DNA of 64,000 nucleotides from Larus michahellis (taxonomy: Eukaryota > Chordata > Aves > Charadriiformes > Laridae), in the NCBI RefSeq assembly GCF_964199755.1, contig NC_133930.1, forward strand, positions 26,308,071 to 26,372,070. Direction: 5' to 3'. Shown here in pieces: positions 1 through 10,676 of the stretch. A program made the translations under genes and the position numbers. The first letter of the stretch is position 1; each line of letters starts with the position of its first letter. The notes under the pieces were generated by a model that was given only the letters and a program-made list of their open reading frames with translations, searched no databases and had not been told where the DNA came from.

Positions 1-949
1 CCTTACAGAGGCAGAAGAAATGCCCAAAAGCCTACTGACTTCAATGTTTGTTGGATTTCTCTTTTTCTCCTGTACTAGGATTGCAGGACCACACCATAAT
101 TACTTTGTGAGCCAAGTATTGAGCCTTCAATTCTCCCTGTGTTTGATGTTTGGTCCTGGAAGACAGACTGAAAAATGGTTCATATGTTTTATATTCTTTT
201 AGAAAGCAACAACATCTTCTCTATGCAGAATGCAGAATGAAAGCGGCCCTCATGTGTTAGCATGAAATACAGGTATCAAATGTTTTGTGAAATTCCAGTG
301 CACACTTGCTTTATCTCGAAACCATTCTGTACATCAGCCTGAATTTGTATTCCTTTTTTAAAAATTGTCCTCCATACTGTGGAAGTGCTTAGGGGGACCA
401 GCAAAGAGCTATGATCCTGCTGTGCCAGGAGAGAGAGACCCGAAAGATGATACCCCTGTGGAGGAGTCGACACTGTTTACGTGTGAGAGCACTAAGTGAC
501 ACTTGTGTGGTGTTTACTGCACGAGTTGAAAACTCTGGGCTAATCCTTGCTGGCACCAGGTTCGGCCAAGGATCAGGTCCCCAGTAAGCTGCAAAAGCGG
601 GGAAAATGCCCAGTCACATGCTGTGCATTGCGCAGAGGTACAGCACATCTCCCTTCCCGGGAAGCTGCGAGGAGCACAGCACTCCCGCCATCGCGCACAG
701 CTGCACGTTACAGGCATCTTCCTCGCCCTGCCATGACTCATTTCAGTAAAGCAACGTATTTCTGCACAGAAAGCAAGGTATTTCTGCACAGAAACACCCT
801 TTGTGGTAAACTTCCAGACCATTTCACAATTTCACACAGGGCTCCTTTGAAAATAAATCACTCTTCATACGCTACTTTGTGGCTTTCTCTAGTTACACTT
901 TTTTTCCTCCCCCCTCCAAAATTCAGGGGAATTCCAGAACATTTTGCAA

Positions 950-1460
950 TTAGCTAAGGATTATATTTCCTTATTTTTATTAATTTTATGTAAAGTGGGA
1001 TTTATCAGTGGAGCATTCATTGACACTGACTTCAATTTATTCTGATGAAACTGACTGACATCTGTGTGTGCTGTTCATCAGTCATAATTTAAACCATTCT
1101 TAATTGCATTAAATGTAAATTAAGACATTCAATTTCAGCCATTATTTTTCATAAAACACTGTGAACTGAATTTTAGTGGGTCATGAGATCTTACATTCAA
1201 AATAAATAGGGTAAATTCGAAACTTACCATTGATGTTCATATTTCACCCTTTGTCGGCTGTATTTCTTTTGTAGCTTACTAGATTGGAACAATTAATTTT
1301 CTCTCTGAAGGGAACATGAATGGCTAAAGATGATGTAGCTGAGTTTTTTAACAAATGACTTTATCATTTCTAGAGCTTGCTTGTTACCACAATGTATTAA
1401 ATATATTAAGAGAAAACGCAATTAACCTTTCATCTAAACCAAATGACAAATTAAAACAGA
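950..1460. promoter_or_regulatory. Candidate conserved non-coding element
   Basis: AT-rich, non-repetitive block with dense homeodomain-like cores (TTAATTGCATTAAATG near 1101, ACAATTAATT near 1289) and no coding potential. Blocks like this upstream of developmental homeobox genes are often enhancers, and OTP is the expected neighbour on this side. This is pattern-based inference; no alignment was possible. Confidence 0.25.
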
Positions 1461-2164
1461 AAATGCAAACCATGCCAGAATCAACCCTCTGATTTTGAAT
1501 TCATGAGGCTAAGCTGCCGGTATTTATTTGTCTGAGCTTCCTTGAGCAACAAGGGCTGTTCCCATTCAGCAACAAGGGCTTGGGTCAGGCAACACTCAAA
1601 ATAACAGAAGGATGTGCAAGGTGCCTTTGCTGTAAAGGAGGGTGGCCTTGGGTGAGTGGGTTGGGGGGCTGTCCGGGAAAGGTCAGATATCTAATTTTTG
1701 GAAGTTTAAACCAAAGCTCCTCTTTAATCCAGTGGATCCCATCCCAAACGTCTAGCACCAGCAAACCCCAGCGGTGAGGAGGCCATTTTTAAAATCGAGT
1801 GTGTTTTGCTCCAGACCGAGGGGTGGGCTGCACACTGTAGCTTGATGGAGGGAGCATCCCAGCCAAGCCGGCTTTTTGTTGGAGCATGGCAGGACTCAGC
1901 TTGTCCCCAGCCTAAGGTGGTGACTTCCGCTATGCTGAACTTGTGGCAGGGAAAGCCACTGCCACCTCTGGAGCAGCCTTGCCTGGCCCAGCCTGTGCTT
2001 TCCTTCCAGCCCCCTGTTACACGGATAAAGCCCTGGCCTGCCCCAAATCAGGGCTCCACTCTGGGATTCACCCTTACAAGTCACTGAGTAAAGGCTACAG
2101 CTCTTCAGGATGCCGTGCAGAAGTCGCCAACAAAGAGGGGACCACAGGCCTTCCCTTACATGTG

Positions 2165-2975
2165 TAGTAAAATTTTATATAACTATTATATATGACATTT
2201 ACATTCCCATGCCAGTTCAACTGATGGAGAATGAAGTGTTGCAATAAGTCTGGAGATGGGTAGTGATGCAATCATTCTCCCAGTTTCTTGCTATTAATAT
2301 ATGTCTCTTACTCATTTTTAAAGATAGCGTAAATGAGAGTACTGAATATAAATGGCTTTTGTAAGTCATTGAGGTCAGTGAAGCATGTCATTGTTTGCAA
2401 CTTGAATTCCATGAAAGCACTGGCTGACTGAGATGCACACTATATATTTTTCTCATAAATAAAAACCACAAACAATATTCAGTATGTTTAATGATAATTA
2501 TAAAATAATACTGTGTACAATGAGTTTCCAAAGCCAGAACTAGTTGAGAGTGCTTAATAATATGACCTTACGGTGTCATCTTTAGTGTACGTGATGCCTA
2601 TATGCCAGCAATGTGTGAATTATTTCTCTGGCTGTACGTTAGCAAACATTTGATTATGATTTATTTTGGGGTTCTCTGAAAGATGAAGTAAGTTCTTTAA
2701 TATTAGCATTACTAATGATTTTAATGAGGCATTAAAATGTTGCAGTATTGTAGGAACATTTTTCTTTTTTAATATTATTTCATTAATAGTTTACATGAAT
2801 GTTAATGTTAAATTGATTATGGAACCTGAAAGAGTAATCCACAAAATGTCAAAGTGCCATTAGCACAGTGAAAGAGCCCTCCAAAGGCAGGGATCTGGTA
2901 AGAGCTAATGAGATATCTCCGTACCACATAACACTGAAGCAGCTTTTTCTAAAATTAAGACTGAAAATTAGGTTC
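2165..2975. promoter_or_regulatory. Candidate conserved non-coding element
   Basis: About 800 bases of AT-rich, low-repeat DNA with clustered TAAT/ATTA cores (for example ACTAATGATTTTAATGAGG near 2710 and TTCATTAATAG near 2780). There is no open frame of note. Its texture differs from the GC-richer unique DNA at 1500-2165. An enhancer role is inferred only from composition and setting. Confidence 0.25.
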
Positions 2976-3751
2976 TAATATTCTTCACTTTGGGACTCTC
3001 CAGCCATTTCAGCGACTGAGTGTTCAGCCTCACGCACACAAAAACCAGCTCAGACCCTGATCCCAGAGACTCACACAGAATTTGGTCTTATGTTGATATT
3101 CATTTGGTGTGTGAGCCTCAGTTAAAAATTAAAAAAGCCAACTGCAAAAGAATTTTAAGAAAAAGGTCTTTCATAGGATGCGATGACTGCATTATCCACT
3201 TATCAACACTTCTGCAGAGTGGATCAGCCGTAGGGATTTATTTTCACATGCAGTAAACACTGTATGTATCACTCTTAATTTGAACAAGAAAGACCACGAT
3301 GAACATTTCCAGTGAGTTTTGCAAAGCAAATTTTTAGTTAATGCTCTGTTTTCTCACCCCAGAGGGCAGGTATGTTCAGAAGAACATGTGGAAATATGCT
3401 GCTTTAGAAAACCTAAATGGCAGTAGGGTATAAGGAGGGCTAGGAAAGGATCTGACATGCATCTGTGAGGTTCTCCACTGATTCACAAATTTGGGAGGTA
3501 GGGATGTTTTGAGACCTGTCCCACAGCAGCTCTGGCTTAAGCAACTGGCACTTAAACAGCAGATGAACCAAGGTCTCACTGACATTGTCAGCTTTACAGG
3601 GGAAAAGTTAATGTAAAGATGAAGCGTGCTCAAACAATATCATCTATGTGTTAGGTAAATCCATGCTCTCATGTGCTGTCCGTATATGTCTTGAATTTCC
3701 AATGATAGTTTAATTGTGGCTGGGGCAAATAAGATTTGCTCTCTAGACCTG

Positions 3752-3778
3752 ATTTCTTCTTATATCATAAGAAGAAAT
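3752..3778. repeat. Perfect short hairpin, 12-bp arms
   Basis: ATTTCTTCTTAT (3752-3763) and ATAAGAAGAAAT (3767-3778) are exact reverse complements separated by three bases. No repeat family is recognised around it. Confidence 0.85.
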
Positions 3779-4684
3779 TAAGAGGTGAACTAGGCCATTT
3801 TATGGTTCCCCCCTAACTTAGTGCCATGCTGTGGAATATATCAGAGTATCCAGCAATGCTAATTTGTGTAAAAGCATCATATTCACACCAGAGCAAAAGG
3901 TATCTTGTCTTTTAAGTATGTCCATCAACAAGCATGCCTGCCTGCAGTCTCCCAGCAGCCCAATAGCTGCTATGATATTCCACATCAAGTCTTCACCACT
4001 GGCGTCCAAGCCTTTCTCACAGCAGTTATTTCCAGGATCCCAATTTTGCTACCAGGGCCAGTCTCCTCCCAGCACCTTTCAAACGGGCATGGCCAGAAGT
4101 ATGGATATTCAGGGGTCCCGGACCCATGGGGACAGATCCAGGAGAAGGTGCCAGGGCAGGGGAGGTGGCCCTCATATCTTCAGCCTGAAGCATGATGGGA
4201 GTGGGTTGGGGCTTTGGCACACAGCACAGTACCCTTTGCTGTGCTTGAACTGCATCCTAAAAACACGAAGCCCTCTCATCATGGCAGCCAAGACTGTAAG
4301 GTGTTGAACTTCTTGTGGGGTCTGAGTTCAAGTGGAGAGGAGGAATTCAGACTTTCTATGGTATAGGGCTGCCAGATGTTGGCTCCCTTACGGGTGGGTG
4401 GTGGAGGGAGCTGAGTGCCCAGCCATAATCTGGATGTAGGTAGGGTGCCAGCCTGGCAGCTCTGGGCGGTGTTTGATTTGACAGGTCCAGGTGTCCCTCT
4501 TCAAGGTCTTCCAAACAACCACAATGCTTGAACAAACCCCAGACAGCAGCAGGTGCGGGAGGGAAACCCCAGTCGTCCACAGCTCGCAGCCGTACTGTGC
4601 CACCCTCATCCCTCCAAATCATCTTCCCCCGAGCCAAAGCTCAGGCTGAAGCTGAGCAGAGAGCTCAGCCTCAGGTGGGATTGA

Positions 4685-4708
4685 TCTCTCTCTCTCCCTC
4701 TCTCTCTT
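4685..4708. repeat. CT-rich microsatellite
   Basis: An interrupted (CT)n tract with one CCC interruption in otherwise unique intergenic DNA. Confidence 0.85.
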
Positions 4709-4749
4709 CCATGTAAGACTCTTGTTGTAGTCTAGTAATGGTAATTAAT

Positions 4750-4825
4750 TAGCCCAACAACACCCTTAGGAAAAGCACTTCTCCTCTGTCACAGGCGAGG
4801 AAACTGAGGCTCCATAGCCTATAGC
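4750..4825 (+). mobile_element. MIR-like core-SINE fragment
   Basis: Contains the diagnostic GAGGAAACTGAGGC string (4797-4810), preceded by CAACAACACCCTTAGG and a CACAGGCGAGG stretch. Both match the order of the MIR right half (CAACAACCCTGTGAGG, then ACAGATGAGGAAACTGAGGC). This would be an old, decayed amniote SINE copy in sense orientation. The assignment is from memory of the consensus, not a search. Confidence 0.55.
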
Positions 4826-7149
4826 CTGATTCTGCTTGGCCTCTGTCTGTCAAAAACAGTGAAAATACTTTAATGGGCCAAATGAGAGGACTACAGGTCC
4901 TCTCCTACATGTCCTCATCTACAGACAAAACTCATAGAGTACTCATTATTGCTGGAAAAAAAAAAAGCCTTGGTTACTCTAAACCCCTGTATTACAAAAT
5001 TCCATAATGGATGTTACTCCTTCTACCTTCTTCATAAAAATTCCTTGGTTGATTTCATAATTCATATACTCAGAATATCTTAATTCAATTTCAGAAGGCT
5101 TTTTTTTTCTTTTTTTTTTTTCCCTTAAACAGGTAAACAGAGTTGAAATGGTGTAGAGTCACTTTCTTTCACCATGGCTTGTTTGCGTCCCTTTGATTGG
5201 AAAACTGGCTTAATGTAGCTTTGCCTAGTACGTGGACTGAAGTCAGCAAAGCTGGTCCTGAGCATCACTCCATGGCCAGAGTGCTCCTGGGTTTCAATCA
5301 CCCCTTGCTTCTCCGTGGGGCAATGGGCAGCAAAATGTAGTTTCAAGTAGCCTTGAGAACACACTTAGCTGTCAAGAGGCAAAACAAGGAGGCAACATAT
5401 CTTTCCTTTCCTCTCCCACCTTAGAAATTAGTGATGGCAGCCTTATTCACTAAACCAGCAACTTAAAAAGCAGTTAAGTAGTTAATAAACAGATCATTTT
5501 CTGATAAGAAGGAGAGAGACGATCGGCTGAGAGAGAGACGGTTACAGCTTGTAAGCAGAATTCCTCATTCTTCTCCAAGCCCATGCAGAGCTCTTCTTCA
5601 TTTTGATTTCACTCAGAAGTTCTGTTCAGAAGCTGATGGTATGATCTGGTCTGTTATACTTAAGTGGGCATGTATTTATTATCCCATTTGTTTATGTTAT
5701 CTAAATATTCCAGCTTGCATCTGATAGATGGAAATTACCGATCAGCTCGATGTGAAGTTCTGAGTGCACGGAATATGTTTATCCTGGGAAGACCTGCTTT
5801 ATTAAAAAAGAGTGATAAGATTAATATGACTCTAAGCTGCATTGTTTTACTCCCTATAAAGCTGAGACAAACCTGATGGCCTCTCCTTGCACTCATACGT
5901 GGAAGAAACTTCCATTGTACCTAATATGAGATTTTGCCTGTGCAGACACCATTGCATTGCCCCTTCATCTGTTCCCAGCATTAGTGAATAAGCAAAGAGT
6001 TAACCTGGAATCCTTTGCCATTTGCAATGCTGTGTGCTGGTTTCCTGCTAGGGAGAGCTCGGGGTGAATTCATTTTCAGCTGAATATGTCATTAAGGAAC
6101 AGGATTTATTAATGACTTATGAATGCAGACAGAGTCAAACTGAACTCTGGTGCAAATCCTCTAGGATTTGAAGGGAATACACAACTGCTTACAGGGCACG
6201 TGGTCTGTATATGGCTAGTTCCTGCCATCAGATGTGGATATATAGGCAATATTAAGTATTCTGTTTAACACAGTACACTTATATTCATTACCACTCAGAA
6301 TAATAAAAACTTCCCATTTTACAGTGACATTTATTTACCACCGAGCATCAGCCCAGGCACAAGAACTCCCAGTTCACTCCTGTATATAATCTCAGGGTCT
6401 GTCATTCACATGTAGAAAACTCAGCTCTCTATTTAGCACAGTGTTGGTGAAAGATAGACATTTACAGGGCCCCTCTGCCCTTGAGCTGTTCCATTAGTGC
6501 ATGGAAAGCACCTTGCAGCCTGTGACAAGCGCAGCAGATCGGCACTAAATCAAAAATCAGTGCCAGCCAGGGATCTAAGCCACCATGAAGGTCACAGCCA
6601 TCAGCTGCATGCCATCTCAATCCAAACAAAACACGCTGGATACAGGGGGATTTTCACTACTCACAATAGGAGACAAACACATCATGTTAGTGTAATCCCC
6701 TGATAGCAGTGAAATGGGTAACTGACCTTTTAAATACTTTTGAGTATTTAATAAAACTTTGAAGATGGGGAAGGGAGGTGCTGGTAATTTTTGGGTGCTT
6801 TTTATAGTGTAACTGAAATGTTGGCTCTGTGCCACAGAAATCCAAAATGTTAACAAAGAATTTCTCCCCCGGTGCTGGGAGAGCTTGTATATTTAAAAAA
6901 TCTTATGAATTAATTCACTATATTCATTTTTCCCCCCTAAATAAATGCTCCCTATTCAGAATCATTTTCTCTATTGGATGATAAGAAACTTACCCAAGTA
7001 TCCTTAAGCAGTTGATTGATATGAAAGATATTTAAGTGAAGATACAGTTGTGCGCAGCATCTTTCCTAAAGTTGTAACCCAAAGCAATATCCAGAGTTGA
7101 ATCCCGTAATAGCAGGCACAAAGCTAAATGAAAGGAAAAGAAAGGGATG

Positions 7150-7245
7150 GGACATTAAGAGGTTTAAGTAAGGCAGTCAAGGTAGTTTACTGCCTGAGTT
7201 GAAAGGAGATGAACAGAGATCGAATGGCAGGATCTGAACTCACCA
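7150..7245 (+). mobile_element. Possible MIR-like SINE fragment
   Basis: The order AAGAGGTTTAAGTAA, then GTCAAGG, then GAATGGCAGGATCTGAACTC resembles the MIR 3' part (AGAGGTTAAGTAACTTGCC, AAGGTCA, GGCAGAGCCGGGATTTGAACCC). It is divergent and therefore uncertain. Confidence 0.4.
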
Positions 7246-8364
7246 AGCCACGTGCCTTCTGTCAGCCAGGCTGCAGGAGGGGAACCAGGTGTCCAGCAGT
7301 GCTGCGTATGAACCCCCACACTGCCATGGACATGTATGGGCTCACCTTCTCACTGGGGTCTGTACAGGAGGTGCCTATATCATACATAGCTCTCTCTCCA
7401 TCTTTCCTCCACAGAAAGTGGCGTTGAAAACCATTTCCTTCCACAGGACTCCTTAGGGTCAAGGGGACAGAGAAGGGACAACAGTGATGGAGGTTAAAAA
7501 AGAAATACTTCCTTCACCTGTGGCCACCAGTGGCCTGGCCGATGTCCCTGCACAGCCCTGGGGCTGGAGCTCGGGGTCTCCTCTCCTCCTGTGAGGGCTT
7601 GACCACTGGGACAGTGTGTTGATGCACAGTGGACCTGAGCACACAGGTTTCTGTTTGGGGTCCCCTGGCCTTCTGCTTATTCCTGCTGGATTCACAGGGA
7701 GCTTGGGGAAATTTTGGGGTTTGGGAGCTAAACCCCAGCATCATTCCACTGATTTAGCCCCTTTTCTTTGGACAAATTATGGAACAAACACCCAAAGCTA
7801 ACTCCAGAGAAAAATGCCTTCCCTTTCCCAGGTCCCTTCCCTGAGGCTTTGCTCAAGGGCAGCTCTTCCCATTCCTTCAGGATGAACTATGTGCTCTGAT
7901 GGACAGTCTTTATTTCCCCAGCTCTACAGTGACTTATGTTCTGCAGCTAAAAAGGAAAAAATACAAATACGCTGCCTGCGTGCCTGTGTGTATGACATAC
8001 AAGGTGTGCGGGAGGGCAAAATGGTTTCCCTTCCTTTCCTATCCAAAACTGCAAAGTTCATGTGCAACTGCATGAGAGGAGAATGAGGGCCCCTTGGAAA
8101 TAAAGTGACCAGAAGAGGGAAGACAGAACTTCCTCTTGGAGATCTCCACCTCCTGCTTTGGGAAGGACCATTCCTGTTAGAAATGTAAAATGTGTAAAAC
8201 AAAAAGAAATGCTCTGAATGGGTAGTATAGAAATAACTTTTATGTAATCTATGTGAACAGATCTATTGAAGTGTCAGAGCTTATTTTAGCTATGGTATTT
8301 CAGCATTTGACAGACTAATTGGCTGCATCACTAATTATACAGAAAACTAATTTAAATAAGATAC

Positions 8365-8600
8365 AAACCAATGCACTGGGTCAGGCTATAGGTTCATCAG
8401 TGCCCAGCGGTGGATACATTTTCTTAAGAAAAGAGTGTAAGAAGCAGGGCACATACAGAAGTAATCCCTCCTGTACCGTACTTCCATGGCTGTGGCAATC
8501 AGACTCAGCCAGGTGTTGAACCATCATGTTTAAAGCCACGACTGGACCTACCTTTTATGATGCTGCCTATTCCTTTCCTGAAACTATTTCAATGTACTTT
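8365..8600. mobile_element. Possible ancient interspersed repeat, family unassigned
   Basis: The block runs from a CACTGGGTCAGGCTATAGG start through CAGTGCCCAGCGGTGG and AAGAAGCAGGGCACATACAG to CCACGACTGGACCTACC. It resembles an old amniote interspersed repeat that begins with CACTGGGTCAGACC-type sequence. No family name can be given with confidence. Confidence 0.3.
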
Positions 8601-9018
8601 CCTAAATAAAAGACGAAAGACTTGCTGATGTGTTTTGGGGAAAGAAAGGTTTCTCTTAGAGGAGAATATTTGCAAATTCAAGTTGCATGTTCACATTGCA
8701 TTGCTGCTCAAAATGCTCATTTTGCTGTTAAAAAAACTTACACATCCACATACATGTGGCTGATTCATAGATCATTTTGTACAGGTTATGTACATCTTAT
8801 TTTTGTGTCAAAATTACGCATGTATCATCTACATACTTGCACACAGGAACACACACAAGAGCTCCACAACCTATTGTAGGGTGCTCCTACTACCAGTGCC
8901 CAGTGAGGCCACTGCGAATACAGGGAAACCCGGCGGAGATTTTCCCCCCAGCCCCAGAACTTCCCCGCATCGCGGAAAACCCCCAAGATCGCGCCGGGGA
9001 AATGTGCATTGTGGGCGG

Positions 9019-9032
9019 CTGCCACCTGCTGG
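9019..9032 (-). promoter_or_regulatory. CTCF-like motif
   Basis: The minus strand reads CCAGCAGGTGGCAG. It fits the core CTCF consensus CCASYAGRKGGCRS at all 14 positions. It lies in the GC-rich islet and abuts a second, oppositely oriented CTCF-like match. Confidence 0.6.
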
Positions 9033-9045
9033 CACCAGGGGACGA
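9032..9045 (+). promoter_or_regulatory. Second, weaker CTCF-like motif
   Basis: The plus strand reads GCACCAGGGGACGA. It matches the CTCF core consensus at 11 of 14 positions; positions 1, 11 and 14 differ. It shares one base with the perfect match on the other strand. Confidence 0.35.
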
Positions 9046-9129
9046 GCCCGAAGCGGGGGGACGGGACTCCGGCTGCCGGGGCAGGTTTTTCCTCCTTGCG
9101 GCTGAGACGCAGGGTCAGGATTTTGTCTG

Positions 9130-9850
9130 CGCGGTGCCAGAGCTTTCCATAGATCCATGCGCGTCTCTGAATGATATTATTGGATTTAAAATCTCCTTAA
9201 TGGCAGTTTCGTAGGCTTTCAAGCGAGGGAGGCGCTTGAAAATGAGCCAGAGTGAAGTGTCCTTTCCTCTTTCTTTTTTCTTTTTCTTGTTAGTTAATAA
9301 AGTTTTTGTATTCATCATTCATCAGAAGTCAGCCTGGGAGTGTGCTCTGTTTAAACGCTCTGGCTTTTCACTTAATGCATCCCATCTGTTTCTGAAATAA
9401 ATTGCAATAATCCGTGTTTAATGTTAATCAATGTATTACTAAATATGCAAATTATATTAAAAGACGTGGTTTGAAAAAGCTTTCATTTGTAAATATGGTA
9501 GCTTAAAACAGGAAGCATATCTAAAAGCCATTTAGATACAGTAGCCTAACTCTAACAGTGTGGCTGATTTATAAAGCGGTTTTCAAGTTGATCTTTCTCC
9601 CACAAGGGGATATGTAAAACTGTTGCATATCAGATTTTGTTAACATCTGATGGGTTACTGCTAACAGTGTAAAAGCCTAATATTCACAACCATGTCTCTT
9701 ATTTAAATTAAAGCAATCTTATTCCAGCTTTCTAATTTTTGTGCTCATCCTAACATATGAATTTGCATGAAGAGTTTATGAATCACAGTGAAAGCAATTT
9801 GAACAAGCTTTTCAATCAGTGCTACATCTTAGTGCCTGATCTAGATAATT
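9130..9850. promoter_or_regulatory. Candidate conserved non-coding element beside the CpG islet
   Basis: A long, repeat-free AT-rich block with an octamer motif ATGCAAAT (9445-9452), many TAAT cores (for example TTAATGTTAATCAATG near 9418) and ATTTGCAT on the reverse side near 9760. No coding potential is seen. POU and homeodomain site clusters next to a CpG islet suggest a developmental enhancer. This is inference from texture only. Confidence 0.3.
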
Positions 9851-10676
9851 CATTGTCTAAGGGGCTCTTCTGGCCTCTCCCTCTCCTTTTCAGGGGGACC
9901 GGTCTGTCAAGCTGATGTGGCCACGGTCTCTCCACTCCAGCACGTCAATTTGCAAGAGGGCCCTATGTGCAGGACCTTTGCGATGCTGCTCCCACCATCA
10001 ATGTGGCTCCATTACCCAGCTCACAGAGGCCCTACAGCGTTGCTTGTGTTGCTGTGTTATGCATACAGTACAGGGTCTTTTGAACTCGTTGACTTTCCAT
10101 GGGACAGTTGTGTTGCATGTCATGGAAGTGCATGTGCACAAAGTCTACAGGCTGGACTTGACCCCTGCACCCAGTTTTGTGTCCCTGAACACAGGAAAGA
10201 AAACGCTATTGAGAAGTGTTGGAAAGAAGATCCAGCTGGGAAGATAAATGCTGAGATGTTCTTCAAACAGAGGTCTTTGTCGCCTCAGGCCAAGGTTAGC
10301 CATTGCCTCTCTTGTCTCTTTTTTTTGCTTTCTTCTTGTGTTCACACAGACTGCTTCATGAAACCACCTCTTCTCCACAGTGGAGCAGCCCTACCTGGAA
10401 GCCCTCAGTACCGCAGGCAAGGGCAAGGAGTAGAGGGAATTGTGATCCTGCAGCAGTTCCTCACAATAAGGCAAAGCCTAGGAGGTGCTTATCTCCGTGA
10501 CTAGGACTGTGTGCGTGAGACCAGCCACCTCCAGTCTCATCCTTCCTTGAAAATGGAAACTATCTTTTGAGCTGGTAGTTGTCCCTCATCTGACAGCCTT
10601 TGGTCAGTTTGTGTTTAGTGTGACAACACACTTTTTCTTTCCCCATGCTGTGTTATAGAAAATCTTTGATGTTTCA

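Larger units (their letters stand above)
1..8860. other. Intergenic DNA upstream of WDR41, no gene recognised
   Basis: No exon with family resemblance and splice signals was found on either strand. The open frames are short, overlap on both strands and look random. The stretch alternates between AT-rich blocks with many TAAT/ATTA homeodomain-like cores (about 950-1460 and 2165-2975) and more GC-rich unique DNA (1500-2165, 4020-4640, 7250-7750). In human, the gene on this side of WDR41 is OTP, a homeobox gene; none of its homeodomain coding sequence is visible here. Old SINE fragments and short hairpins inside the stretch are listed separately. Confidence 0.6.
8915..9120. promoter_or_regulatory. 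Isolated GC/CpG-rich islet in AT-rich intergenic DNA
   Basis: About 200 bases with many CpGs (CCCGGCGGAG, ATCGCGCCGGGG, GACGAGCCCGAAGCGGGGGGACGG broken over 9041-9064), flanked on both sides by AT-rich sequence. It carries two CTCF-like motifs on opposite strands. It might be a remote promoter, an enhancer or an insulator. No initiation signal or start exon is recognised. Confidence 0.5.

Noticed and set aside
547..957. 136-codon open frame with an overlapping opposite-strand frame
   Set aside because: Composition-driven, with no recognised domain or splice context.
9917..10504. 195-codon open frame, the longest non-transposon frame in the intergenic part
   Set aside because: No family motif, no codon-use signal that could be seen, and overlapping frames on the other strand. 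Probably chance.
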